Assembly (NCBI RefSeq): GCF_021398735.1
Contig: NZ_CP090349.1
Location: forward strand, 936,501 to 1,000,500
DNA: 64,000 nt
Direction of reading: 5' to 3'
Origin: Methylobacterium oryzae
GTDB lineage: Bacteria > Pseudomonadota > Alphaproteobacteria > Rhizobiales > Beijerinckiaceae
Part shown: in pieces, positions 17,783-27,000 of the stretch
How positions within the stretch are numbered: the first letter of the stretch is position 1
Layout: each line of letters starts with the position of its first letter
Translations under genes and position numbers: made by a program
Notes under the pieces: generated by a model
What the model was told of the DNA's origin: nothing
Databases searched by the model: none
What the model saw: the letters and a program-made list of their open reading frames with translations, nothing else

Positions 17783-18616
17783 TCAGCCGGACAGTTCCCC
17801 CGCCCGCCGACGGGCCGCGGCCACGGCCTCGCGCATCAGCGCGCTGAGGCCGTCCTCCCGCATCAGCACGTCGAGGGCCGCCGCGGTGGTGCCGCCGGGC
17901 GACGTGACGTTGCGGCGCAACTCCGCCGCCTCGGCCGGGCTGGCATCGAGGAGCGCGCCGGCTCCCGCCACGGTCGCCCGGGCGAGGCGGCGGGCGACGT
18001 CGGGCTCCAGGCCGGCCGCGATGCCGGCCTCCGCCAGGGTCTCGGCCAGGAGGAAGACGTAGGCCGGTCCGGAGCCCGAGACCGCCGTCACGGCGTCGAT
18101 CTGCGCCTCGTCGGCGAGCCACGCCACGGCGCCGTTGGCCGCGAACAGGGCCTCGGCGGCCGCCCGCTGCGCGGGGGTGACCTCCGAGCTCGCACAGGCA
18201 CCGGTGGCGCCCCGGCCGATGCTCGCCGGCAGGTTGGGCATCGCCCGGACGATCGCCCGCGCCCGCGGCAGCCGGCCGCGGAGATCCGCGACGGTCTTGC
18301 CCGCCAGGATCGAGACGAGGAGCGTGTCGCGGCCGATGAGCCGATCGAGCCCGGGGGCCGCCGTGTCCAGGCCCTGAGGCTTGATCCCGAGGACCAGAAC
18401 GTCGCCGGGCTCGGGATCGGACGGGTTCAGGGCGATGCCCCGCTCGGCGCAGAGATCCACGATCGGGCGCACGGGCACCGGGTCGATGATGGTGGTGCGG
18501 CGGGGATCGAGGCCCGCCTTTAGCCAGCCCGCCAGCATCGCGCCGCCCATCTTGCCGGCCCCGGCCAGGACCAGGGAGGCGGGCATCCGCGCCGTGGAGG
18601 CGCCGGGGGCGGTCAC
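17783..18616 (-). CDS. proC: Pyrroline-5-carboxylate reductase
   Basis: A 277-aa NAD(P)H-dependent enzyme for the last step of proline synthesis. N-terminal Rossmann loop LAGAGKMGGAMLAGWL; central LGIKPQ and VRAMPNLPASIGRGATG; C-terminal VSGSGPAYVFLLAE and the RNVTSPGGTTAAALDVL signature that binds the substrate. GTG at 18616 overlaps the upstream ybjN stop by 4 bp (GTGA), fixing the start. Length and motifs are normal. Confidence 0.95.
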   Translation of the reverse strand: MTAPGASTARMPASLVLAGAGKMGGAMLAGWLKAGLDPRRTTIIDPVPVRPIVDLCAERGIALNPSDPEPGDVLVLGIKPQGLDTAAPGLDRLIGRDTLLVSILAGKTVADLRGRLPRARAIVRAMPNLPASIGRGATGACASSEVTPAQRAAAEALFAANGAVAWLADEAQIDAVTAVSGSGPAYVFLLAETLAEAGIAAGLEPDVARRLARATVAGAGALLDASPAEAAELRRNVTSPGGTTAAALDVLMREDGLSALMREAVAAARRRAGELSG

Positions 18617-19122
18617 GCCTCGCCTTCGGTCTCGAACAGGACGGCGTCGAGGGCCTCGCGGGCGCTCTTGCCGGCCCAGAGGACGAACTGGAACGCCTGG
18701 AAGTAGCGCTCGCAGGCGTCGACCGCCGTCTTCATCATCGTGGCGCATTGCGGGTGGGTCGGGACGGCGCCGCCGGTCAGCAGGAGCGCGTGCCGGAACA
18801 TCACCACGCTGTCGGTCGTCCAGAGGTCGAAATGGCCGACCCAGAGCTGCTCGTTGATCAGCGCGATCAGGCGCATCACCTCGGTGCGCTGCCGCTCCGG
18901 CACCTTGAGGTCGAAGGCGCAGGCGACGTGGAGCGCCTCGACGTCCTCGATCCACGTGAAGGCGACGTTGTAGTCGGTCCAGCGACCGGGGCTCGTGACC
19001 GACATCTCGTCGGTCTCGGCCCGGTCGAAGATCCAGTCGCGCAGGGAGGCCAGCCGCTCGACGACGTCGAGCGGATGCTCGTTCCGGTCCGGGTCGTGGA
19101 AGTCGACGTTGAGAAGCGGCAT
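18613..19122 (-). CDS. YbjN domain-containing protein
   Basis: A 169-aa YbjN-fold protein (type III secretion chaperone-like architecture). It contains YNVAFTWIEDVEALHVACAF and the RTEVMRLIALINEQLWVGHF helix, then an AVDACERYFQAFQFVLW helix. YbjN proteins are small cytosolic factors whose deletion or overexpression affects stress tolerance; the biochemical activity is unknown. Coupled to proC by a 4-bp overlap, an arrangement common in Rhizobiales. Confidence 0.88.
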   Translation of the reverse strand: MPLLNVDFHDPDRNEHPLDVVERLASLRDWIFDRAETDEMSVTSPGRWTDYNVAFTWIEDVEALHVACAFDLKVPERQRTEVMRLIALINEQLWVGHFDLWTTDSVVMFRHALLLTGGAVPTHPQCATMMKTAVDACERYFQAFQFVLWAGKSAREALDAVLFETEGEA

Positions 19123-19299
19123 GACGATCCAAAAGGACGACCCGGACGAGATCCGGCCCGACGTGGCGGTGACGCGAAACCGGAGCGCGAGAACACTCCG
19201 AGAACTGGAACGACCGGCAGATCTAGGCCGGCGGTGACGCGATCGACTGTCGAAGCTCTGCGGACATCGCCCCGCAGCCCCCGAATCACCCTATGCCCG

Positions 19300-19329
19300 A
19301 CTATAGACCGGCCGTGACTCGCGACACAA
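19300..19329 (-). promoter_or_regulatory. Candidate promoter for ybjN-proC
   Basis: On the minus strand TTGTGT (19324-19329) is followed after 18 nt by TATAGT (19300-19305), a fair sigma-70-like pair. It would give a leader of about 170 nt before the ybjN ATG. Confidence 0.35.
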
Positions 19330-19385
19330 AGTGCAGGTCACATTCAGTGAACAGGAAACCGGATCGTCGACGCCGCTTCCTGTGT

Positions 19386-19408
19386 AAAAGCCCGCGGCGT
19401 TGCCGCGG
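19386..19408 (-). terminator. Intrinsic terminator of ubiK
   Basis: Read on the minus strand, CCGCGGC-aac-GCCGCGG (19408 to 19392) is followed by GGCTTTTAC. It has a perfect 7-bp stem and a T-run, beginning 5 nt after the UbiK stop codon. Confidence 0.75.
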
Positions 19409-19412
19409 CGAC

Positions 19413-19697
19413 TCAGACCACCTCGCTCAGGCCCGCGGCGCCCGCTCCGGCGCTCCCGGATCGCGCCTCCAGGGCCGCCACGCGGGCCGTCAGGGCCTCG
19501 TTCTGCGCCTGGAGCTGGGTCACGAGGTCGCGGAGCACGTCGAGCTCTTCGCGGGAGGCGATGTCGAGGTCGCGGACGACGCGCTCGAGCTGCGCCCGGA
19601 CCACGGTCTCGGCCTCGCGGCGGACGCCCTGGGCGGCGCCGGCGGCGTCCGTCATGAGGCGGGCGAGGTCGTCGAACAGTCGATTTGAGGGGGGCAT
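19413..19697 (-). CDS. ubiK: Ubiquinone biosynthesis accessory factor UbiK (BMFP)
   Basis: A 94-aa BMFP/UbiK-family protein. N-terminal amphipathic segment NRLFDDLARLMTDAAGAAQG, a helical RREAETVVRAQLERVVRDLD stretch and a C-terminal trimeric coiled coil (LRDLVTQLQAQNEALTARVAALEA). In enterobacteria UbiK assists the Ubi complex in aerobic ubiquinone synthesis. ATG at 19695-19697 with GGGGGG-rich leader. It sits upstream of the ybjN-proC pair and ends at its own terminator. Confidence 0.92.
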   Translation of the reverse strand: MPPSNRLFDDLARLMTDAAGAAQGVRREAETVVRAQLERVVRDLDIASREELDVLRDLVTQLQAQNEALTARVAALEARSGSAGAGAAGLSEVV

Positions 19698-19845
19698 CGG
19701 GGTCTCCCGGATCGGCCGGCTGCCGCAGCGGCCGCCTGACGGCGCGATTCGAGACGACGAGATAGGAATCTTCGGAACGGGGAGCAACGCCCGGTTCCGG
19801 CCGGGCGAGCGGAGCGGGGCCGGAAGACCCCACTCCGCCGTTCAA

Positions 19846-20091
19846 TCACATGCGATGCATGCGGCGGTGCATGCGGTGATGCATCATCCGGCGCTCCATG
19901 CGGCGGTGCATCATGCGCCGCTCCATGCGGCGATGCATCATGCGCCGCTCCATGGGAGTCATCCGGGCATGCGTCACCGCGTCGGGCGCCGACACGGCGC
20001 CGGGCATCGCGGGCGCGGCCGAGGCCGGCTGGACGAGGGCGGCGCCGCCGAGCGAGGCCAGCACGGCGAAGGCGAAGGTCAGTTTCCTCAC
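19846..20091 (-). CDS. Small secreted Met/His/Arg-rich repeat protein
   Basis: An 81-aa ORF with GTG start (20091) preceded by GGAG at a 7-nt spacing. Residues 1-26 are a convincing signal peptide (MRKLTFAFAVLASLGGAALV, then QPASA before APAM). After a short linker the protein is a tandem repeat: ERRMMHRRM at 48-56 and 57-65, ERRMMHHRM at 66-74, then HRRMHRM. The mature part has 13 methionines and 6 histidines in its last 38 residues, a composition seen in periplasmic copper or other soft-metal binders. Function is not known; metal binding is inference. Confidence 0.7.
   Translation of the reverse strand: MRKLTFAFAVLASLGGAALVQPASAAPAMPGAVSAPDAVTHARMTPMERRMMHRRMERRMMHRRMERRMMHHRMHRRMHRM
19870..19950 (-). 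repeat. Three 27-bp tandem repeats inside the Met/His/Arg gene
   Basis: The DNA encoding residues 48-74 consists of three near-identical 27-bp units (each encoding ERRMMHRRM or ERRMMHHRM). Such units can expand or contract by slippage, so length polymorphism between strains is likely. Confidence 0.75.
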
Positions 20092-20186
20092 GAGGAGACT
20101 CCAGTTCTCTGAAGGCCGGGCTCGGCGCCCGGTTCATCCTCCCGAATGGGAGGTGCGGAGAGTCGTCTCGTGCCGGGGGACGGCAC

Positions 20187-20208
20187 GGCGGGTCTGCGAG
20201 GACCCGCC
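20187..20208 (-). terminator. Hairpin downstream of phoH
   Basis: GGCGGGTC-6 nt-GACCCGCC, a perfect 8-bp stem beginning 17 nt beyond the PhoH stop on the minus strand. No T-run, so possible Rho-aided terminator or 3'-stabilising hairpin. Confidence 0.4.
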
Positions 20209-20224
20209 GCCATCAACTTCCGAT

Positions 20225-20941
20225 TTAGAGATTCGTTTCCTCGAACGCCTTCACCCACTCGGCGCAGATGCCGGAGCGGACGATGTCGTTGCGGGTGAAC
20301 TCCACCACTGGGATCGGCATCATCCGGCTCTTGACCATGTGCATGACGGTCCGCAGGCCCGAGGTCTCGCGGAGATCCGTCTGCGAGACGTCGCCGTTGA
20401 TGATGACCTGGCAATCGTCGCCGATGCGGGTCAGGAACATCTTGATCTCGTTGATCGTGGTGTTCTGCGCCTCGTCGAGGATCACGAGGCAGTTCTTGAA
20501 GGTCCGGCCGCGCATCACCTCGAAGGGGACGATCTCGATGTCGCCGGTCTTCAGAGCGATCTCGAAGGCGGCGGCGCCCATGCGCTCCTTCATGGCCTCG
20601 GTGAGCGGGGCGACCCAGGGGGCGATCTTCTCTTCCAGGGTGCCGGGGAAGTAGCCCAGCGACCGGCCCGAGGGCACGTTCGGGCGGGTGATGACCACCT
20701 TGGCGATGCGGCGCTGGCGGAGCTGGTCCGCCGCGCGGGTGCCGGCGATGAAGGTCTTGCCGGTGCCGGCGGGCCCCAGGACGATGACCTGCGGCGAGCG
20801 GGCGAGGGCGTCGAGGTACTCGGCTTGGCGTTCGGTGAGCGGCTGGATGGGAGCGAGATTGCGTTCTTCGTCGAAGCGTGTGCGATGAATGCGGGACGTG
20901 CGGTCTTCAACCAGTTCAAGTCGTGCGCGGCGTCTCTTCAT
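20225..20941 (-). CDS. PhoH-family ATPase
   Basis: A 238-aa P-loop protein: Walker A GPAGTGKT at 56-63, TRPNVPSGRSLGYFPG, and Walker B LVILDEAQN followed by T(T)INEIKMFLTRIG, the PhoH signature resembling superfamily-1 helicase motifs. It is shorter than full-length PhoH and lacks a visible extra RNA-binding domain. The ATG at 20941 is preferred (GGAG 9 nt upstream) over the TTG at 20956. PhoH proteins are linked to RNA metabolism and phosphate stress; the exact role here is not shown. Confidence 0.9.
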   Translation of the reverse strand: MKRRRARLELVEDRTSRIHRTRFDEERNLAPIQPLTERQAEYLDALARSPQVIVLGPAGTGKTFIAGTRAADQLRQRRIAKVVITRPNVPSGRSLGYFPGTLEEKIAPWVAPLTEAMKERMGAAAFEIALKTGDIEIVPFEVMRGRTFKNCLVILDEAQNTTINEIKMFLTRIGDDCQVIINGDVSQTDLRETSGLRTVMHMVKSRMMPIPVVEFTRNDIVRSGICAEWVKAFEETNL

Positions 20942-21354
20942 GGATGTACACTCCAACGGGACTTGCCAACCTGGATCTGTCTCTGAACTGCCGTTTACCT
21001 GCTTGCTCCCGGTTCTACTCGCTTGCGGAACTTAATACCGGCCCACGGCCGAAGGTTCCGCCCCGCGCTCGTCCGCCTGTGGAGAGCGTCACGACGTTCC
21101 GTGCGCGGCCGAATACGCGATGCAACTGGCGCACCAGTGCGATTCGCGCCCGACGATTGCGCGCCGGGTGTGACTAAGGGGTGACGGTCGGTGGCGAGGC
21201 TTCGAAAAAGCCGCGCGGCTGGCGCGGATGCATCAGGTTCGGGACGGTGGTGTCGCGGTAACGCGGCATCCGGCACGGTCGCGATCCTCCCCGCCCGCGC
21301 GGGCGAAGCCGGCCGACCCTGCCGCCCTGACACGTCCGGGCTTGGTCGGCGGGA
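20942..21354. other. Intergenic region between uvrD and phoH
   Basis: About 410 bases without a supportable gene. It should hold the phoH promoter near 20957-21060, where base composition drops in GC, but no clean -35/-10 pair stands out. Confidence 0.4.
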
Positions 21355-23823
21355 CTAGCTCGATCCGGCCTGGACGAAGCTGTCGAGGACCATCTTCCGG
21401 CCGGCCTTGTCGAAGTCAACGGTCAGCTTGTTGCCGTCGACCGCCGCGACCGTTCCGGGGCCGAACTTGGTGTGGAAGACCCGCTGGCCGCCCTGGAAGG
21501 CCGAGGGCGCACCCGTCGACTTGGCGATCAGCTCGCCCTCGATCTGGCGGGGACCGCCGGACTGGCCCCCGGACCGGCCCCCAGGGCCCGCCGAGCGGAA
21601 GCCGCCTCCGGACCCCGATCCGAACCCGGACCGGCCGCCCGGCGCGGTGTTGGCCTGCGCGCGCTGCCAGCCCGGCGTGCCATAGCTCGATCCGAACGGC
21701 GTCGGGTTGCGGTCGAACCGCGAGGCGCCGGCGGAGAAGTGCGCCGGGGCTTCGACCACGTCGACCGCCGTCTCGGGCAACTCGTCGATGAACCGGGACG
21801 GGATGGTCGAGGACCAGAGGCCGTGGATGCGCCGGTTGACCGCGAAGGACAGCTTCGCGCGCTTGCGCGCCCGGGTCAGCCCGACATGGGCGAGGCGCCG
21901 CTCCTCCTCCAGGCCCGCCCGGCCGCTCTCGTCGAGCGCGCGCTGGTTCGGGAACAGGCCGTCCTCCCAGCCGGGGAGGAACACGGTGTCGAACTCGAGC
22001 CCCTTGGCGGCGTGGAGCGTCATCAGCGAGACCCGCTCGGCGCCCTCCGCCTCCGAGGCCTCCATCACCAGGGAGACGTGCTCCAGGAAGGCCGCGAGGT
22101 CGGGGAACTCCTCCATGGAGCGGACGAATTCCTTCAGGTTCTCCAGCCGGCCGGCGGCGTCGGCGGAGCGGTCCTTCTGCCACATCTCAGTGTAGCCGGA
22201 CTCCTCAAGGATGGTCTGCGCGACCTCGCTGTGCGGCTGCGTCTCCGCGAGCCGCGCCCATCGCGAGAAACTCTCGGTCAGCGCCCGCAGGGTCGAGCGG
22301 ACCCGGGGCTTCAGCTCGTCGGTCTCGCACAGGCGCGCGGCGGCGATGCGCAGAGGCAGCCGGTTGGCGCGGCCGTAGGTGTGGAGCTGCTGCAGGGTGG
22401 CGTCGCCCAGGCCGCGCTTGGGCGTGTTCACGATCCGCTCGAAGGCGAGGTCGTCGCTGACGTTCACGGTGGCGCGCAGGTAGGCCAGCGCGTCGCGGAT
22501 CTCGGCGCGCTCGTAGAAACGCGGGCCGCCGATGACCCGGTAGGGCAGCCCGAGCTGGACGAACCGGTCCTCGATCTCGCGCATCTGCGCCGAGATCCGC
22601 ACCAGCACGGCGATCTCCGACAGGGGATGCTGCTTCGACTGGAGGGACTCGATCGACTCGGCGAGCATCCGCGCCTCCTCCTCGGAATCCCACGCGCCCG
22701 TCACGGTGACGCGCTCGCCCGGCTCGTCGTCGGTGCGCAGAGTCTTGCCGAGGCGGCTCTCGTTCCTGGCGATCAGCCCGGAGGCGGCGGCCAGGATGTG
22801 GCCCGTGGAGCGGTAGTTGCGCTCCAGGCGCACCACCACCGCGCCCGGGAAGTCGTGCTCGAAGCGCAGGATGTTGTCGACCTCGGCCCCGCGCCAGCCG
22901 TAGATCGACTGGTCGTCGTCGCCGACGCAGGCGATGTTCTTCCGGGACTGCGCCAGGAGGCGCAGCCACAGGTACTGGGCGACGTTGGTGTCCTGGTACT
23001 CGTCGACCAGGATGTAGCGGAACCGGTCCTGGTAATTGGCCAGGACGTCGGGGTTCTCCCGCCAGAGCTTGAGGCAGAGCAGCAGGAGATCGCCGAAATC
23101 GACGGCGTTCAGCGTCGCCAGCCGGGCCTGGTAGGCGGTGTAGAGGGCGCCGCCCTTGCCGAACGCGAAGGCCGAGGCCTCGCCCGGGGGCACCTGCTCG
23201 GGGCCGAGGCCGCGGTTCTTCCAGCCGTCGATGGCGTGGGACAGGGCCCGGGCCGGCCAGCGCTTCTCGTCGACGTTCTGGTCGGCGATGACCTGCTTCA
23301 TCAGCCGGAGCTGGTCGTCGGTGCCGAGGATGGTGAAGTCGGATTTCAGCCCGACCAGCTCGGCGTGGCGGCGCAGGATCTTGGTGCCGATGGCGTGGAA
23401 GGTGCCGAGCCACGGCATGCCCTCTCCGGCCGGCCCGATCAGCGCGCCGATCCGGTGCTTCATCTCCCGGGCGGCCTTGTTGGTGAAGGTCACCGCCAGG
23501 ATGTCGAAGGGGCGCGCCCGGTTGGTGGCGATCAGGTGGGCGATGCGGGTGGTCAGCACCCGGGTCTTGCCGGTGCCGGCGCCGGCCAGCACCAGGACCG
23601 GGCCCTCCGTGGTCTCGACGGCGCGGCGCTGCTCGGGGTTGAGCCCCTCGAGGTAGCCGGCCGCGTCGCGCCGGAGGGCGCCCATGGCGCGGGCGGCGAT
23701 GGACGTGGCGGGCGCGCCGTCCCCGGTGGGTTGCGGATGCGGGCGGTTCTGCATCCCGCTTCCCTGGACCAAATCGCGAACGGCGTCGAGGCCGTTCGCG
23801 CCGCGGCGGGGGCGCGGAGCCAT
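21355..23823 (-). CDS. uvrD: UvrD/PcrA-type superfamily 1 DNA helicase
   Basis: An 822-aa SF1A helicase for repair and replication restart. Motifs in order: Q-motif LNPEQRRAVE, Walker A AGAGTGKTR, TFTNKAAREMK, motif II VDEYQDTN, VGDDDQSIYGWRGA, the arginine-finger region LERNYRST, and the C-terminal LMTLHAAKGLEFDTVF with VGLTRARKR. After a Gly/Ser-rich linker (about 720-770) it ends in the PcrA/UvrD Tudor-like C-domain (GQRVFHTKFGPGTV). The start at 23823 adds a basic tail; the next Met (residue 24) is an equally possible start. Confidence 0.95.
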   Translation of the reverse strand: MAPRPRRGANGLDAVRDLVQGSGMQNRPHPQPTGDGAPATSIAARAMGALRRDAAGYLEGLNPEQRRAVETTEGPVLVLAGAGTGKTRVLTTRIAHLIATNRARPFDILAVTFTNKAAREMKHRIGALIGPAGEGMPWLGTFHAIGTKILRRHAELVGLKSDFTILGTDDQLRLMKQVIADQNVDEKRWPARALSHAIDGWKNRGLGPEQVPPGEASAFAFGKGGALYTAYQARLATLNAVDFGDLLLLCLKLWRENPDVLANYQDRFRYILVDEYQDTNVAQYLWLRLLAQSRKNIACVGDDDQSIYGWRGAEVDNILRFEHDFPGAVVVRLERNYRSTGHILAAASGLIARNESRLGKTLRTDDEPGERVTVTGAWDSEEEARMLAESIESLQSKQHPLSEIAVLVRISAQMREIEDRFVQLGLPYRVIGGPRFYERAEIRDALAYLRATVNVSDDLAFERIVNTPKRGLGDATLQQLHTYGRANRLPLRIAAARLCETDELKPRVRSTLRALTESFSRWARLAETQPHSEVAQTILEESGYTEMWQKDRSADAAGRLENLKEFVRSMEEFPDLAAFLEHVSLVMEASEAEGAERVSLMTLHAAKGLEFDTVFLPGWEDGLFPNQRALDESGRAGLEEERRLAHVGLTRARKRAKLSFAVNRRIHGLWSSTIPSRFIDELPETAVDVVEAPAHFSAGASRFDRNPTPFGSSYGTPGWQRAQANTAPGGRSGFGSGSGGGFRSAGPGGRSGGQSGGPRQIEGELIAKSTGAPSAFQGGQRVFHTKFGPGTVAAVDGNKLTVDFDKAGRKMVLDSFVQAGSS

Positions 23824-24089
23824 GAAGCGCGGCTGTCCGCGCCGGGGTGATCCGCGTCCTTCGGGCTGGTCGCGTTCCGCGGCCGATCGCGCGATCCATA
23901 GGCCGCGGGCCCGGGATGCCCGAGGAACCTCGCGCGTGCCCCGACCGCCGCTCGGGACCGTGGCATCGCCGCTGGCGCCCCCGGCGGCTTATCGTGCTAT
24001 GGCCGTGGCGACTGACTCGCGGGGGCACGCGGGGCACGGCGGCCCGGTGAGGTCGCGGCCTCGCGCAGAGATGGTGCGGAACGGGACCA

Positions 24090-27000
24090 TTGCGTGATCT
24101 TCTGACCGCGCTGGCGTGCGCCGTCATCCTGGTTCTCGTGGCGGCGCTCGCGGTCCCGCCCTTCGTCGACTGGCAGGCCCATCGCGGGCTCGTCGAGCGG
24201 GCGCTCGCCCGGTCCCTGGGCGTTCCGGTCCGGACCGACGGCCGGATCGAGGTCCGCCTGCTGCCGTCGCCGCGGCTGCGCGTCGACCGCCTCCACCTCG
24301 GCGCCGATCCGGACCGCCCCAGCCTCGATGCCCGGTTCGTCAAGGCCGAGATCGCCCTGGCGCCGCTCCTCAAGGGCGAGTTCCGCTTCACCGAGACCCG
24401 GATCGGCCGGGCCGAGATCAAGCTCCCGGTCGCCGGCCCGGACACGCTGAAGCTGCCGCCCGATTTCGGCGGGGCCCTGCGCGACCGCGACCTCGCCATC
24501 GAGAACCTGCACATCCAGCAGTTCCTCGTCACCACGCAGGTCCCCGCCACCGGGCGGACCGACCAGCTCTACGTCCAGGACCTGCGCCTGCAGGCGCCGG
24601 CCCTGGTCGGGCCCTGGCGGATCGAGGGGACGAGCGGCGGCGTCCCGTTCCGGGCGGTCAGCGGCACGCCGGGACCGGACGGGCGCCTCGCCGCCAAGAT
24701 CTCCGGCGGCGGCGACGCGACGCCGCGCTTCGAGGCGGACGCGCGGTTCGGCCTCGTCCCCGCCGAATCCGGCGGCGCCCAGGTCGAGGCCGAGGGCTCC
24801 GCCCGCCTCGTCGTCGGGCCGCCGACCCAGGCGGCCGGCGCCTACCTGCCGTTCTCGCTGGCCGGCACCTTCAAGGCCCGGGGCACGCAGGTGCGCTTCG
24901 AGGCCGTCGACCTCGCCATCGACCCCGGCGGCCGGGCCCTGCGGCTCGGCGGCACCGGACGGCTCGACCTGCGCCAGTGGCGCGCCGGCCTGACCCTGGA
25001 CGCCCGCCGCCTCGACCTCGACGCCTTCCTGGCCTCGGCGGAGGGGCAGAACCTGATCGCCCGCGGCCTGCCGCGCTCGACGGGCAGCCTGCCGGCGATG
25101 CTCGACCTCGACCTCACGGTGGGCAGCGCCGTGCTGGGCGGCGAGGAATGGTCGAACCTCGCCCTCACCGGCACCCTGGAGCGGGCCGGCGGCCTGCTGC
25201 TGCGCCGCTTCGCGGTGACCGGCCCGGCCGAGTCCACCGTCACGGCGAGCGGGCAGGTCGAGACGGCGCCGCTGCGCTTCTCCGGCCCGGTGGCGCTCGC
25301 CGCCCCCGACTCGGAGGCGCTCGGCCGCTACCTGCGCCGCCTCGGCGCCGAGGGGCCGCTCGTCGCGCTCCTCGACGGGCGGAAGATCGAGGCCGCCGCC
25401 GACCTGTCGGCCGCCGGGACCGGCCTATCCCTGCGCAACATGCGCCTCGGCCTCGGGCCGGCGCGGATCACCGGGAACGCCCGCTACACCGCCGCCGAGG
25501 GCGCCGAGCGCGGGCGGTTCGAGGCCCAGATCCGCGCCACCGGCCTCGACATCGCCGGCCTGCCGCCCCTCGGGACGACCCTCGGCACCCTGCGCGACAC
25601 CGACCTCGCCCTGACGCTCGAGGCGAAGGACGTCCGGTTCGGCACCGCGGGCTCCGGTACCGGCACGATCGCGGCGCGGATCCAGTCGGACGGCGCCGGC
25701 CTGGCGGTCGACAGCCTCGACGTCACCGACCTCGCCGGCGCCAGCGCCCGGCTGTCCGGTCAGATCGGCGCGGACGGGACCGGCCGCGTCTCCGGGCGCC
25801 TCAAGGCGCCGGCGGCGGCGCCGCTGCTTGGCCTGCTCGAGCGGGTCTGGGTGGGCGAGATCCGCCTGCTGCCCGCCTTCCTGCGGGACGCGCCCCTCGA
25901 CCTCGCCGTCACCCTCGACCGGGAGGGCGGCGCGGCCGCGGCCCTGCGGACCCAGGCCCGGGGCAGCGCCGGCGGCGGCACCCTCGACCTGACGCTCGCG
26001 AGCCGTGGCACGCGGATCGAGGGCGGCACCGCCACCCTCACGGCGCCGCGGGCCGGACCGTGGTTCGGCCGCGCCGACCTCGCCGGCCTGCAGCAACCTG
26101 CCGAGCTTCGGCTGACCGCCGAGCGGCCGGACGGCCAGTCCCTTGCCCTGACGGCGAGCGGCACGGTCGCGGGCCTGCGCCTCGCCACGGGCCGCCCGAT
26201 CCTGGTCGGTCCCGACTTCGTCCCCACCGGCGGCACGCTCCGCGGCGAGACGGCCGATCTGGCGCCGTTCCTGACGCTGGCCGGCGCCGCGACCCTGGCA
26301 CCGGGCGCGTGGCCGGCCGACCTCACCGTCACGCTGTCGCGGCAGCAGGGCGAGGCCGCCGCCGCGCTCGCCGGCACGGTCGCGGGCGCGGGGGTGAACG
26401 GGACGCTGCTGCGGTCGGCAGGCGGTGCCCTGCACGGCCGCCTCGCCCTCGACCGGCTGTCGATCCCGCAGCTCGCGGCCGCCCTGGTGATCCCGCCGGG
26501 GGCGAACGGCGCGTTCGGCCCGCCGACCGCCCACCCGGCCCTGTCGCTCGACGCCCGCGTGGCCAGCCTGGATCTCGGCCGCGGCCTCGTCGCCACCGAC
26601 GCGACCGCTGCCCTCGGCCTCGCCGACGCGGGCCTGACCCTGCGCGACCTGACCGGCAAGCTCGCCGGCGGCCGCCTCGCGGGCTCGGTGACGATCGCCC
26701 GGCTCGGGGCCGGCGCCTCGGTCTCGGGCTCGGGCAGCCTCGACGGCGCGGCGCTCCCCACCCTGGCCGGCGGCCCGTTCGGCGGCCGCCTGAGTGCCGA
26801 CCTGCGCTTCGCCGCCACGGCCGAGACCCTGCCGGGCCTCGCCGACAGCCTCTCGGGCAGCGGCGCGCTCACCCTGACGGACCTGAGCCTGCCCGCGGCC
26901 GATCCCGCGGCGCTCGGCCGCGCTCTCGCCCGCGCGGCCGAGATGGACGACCCGCTCCGCGAGGGCCGGCTCCAGGCGCTCGTCACCGAGGAACTCGCCC

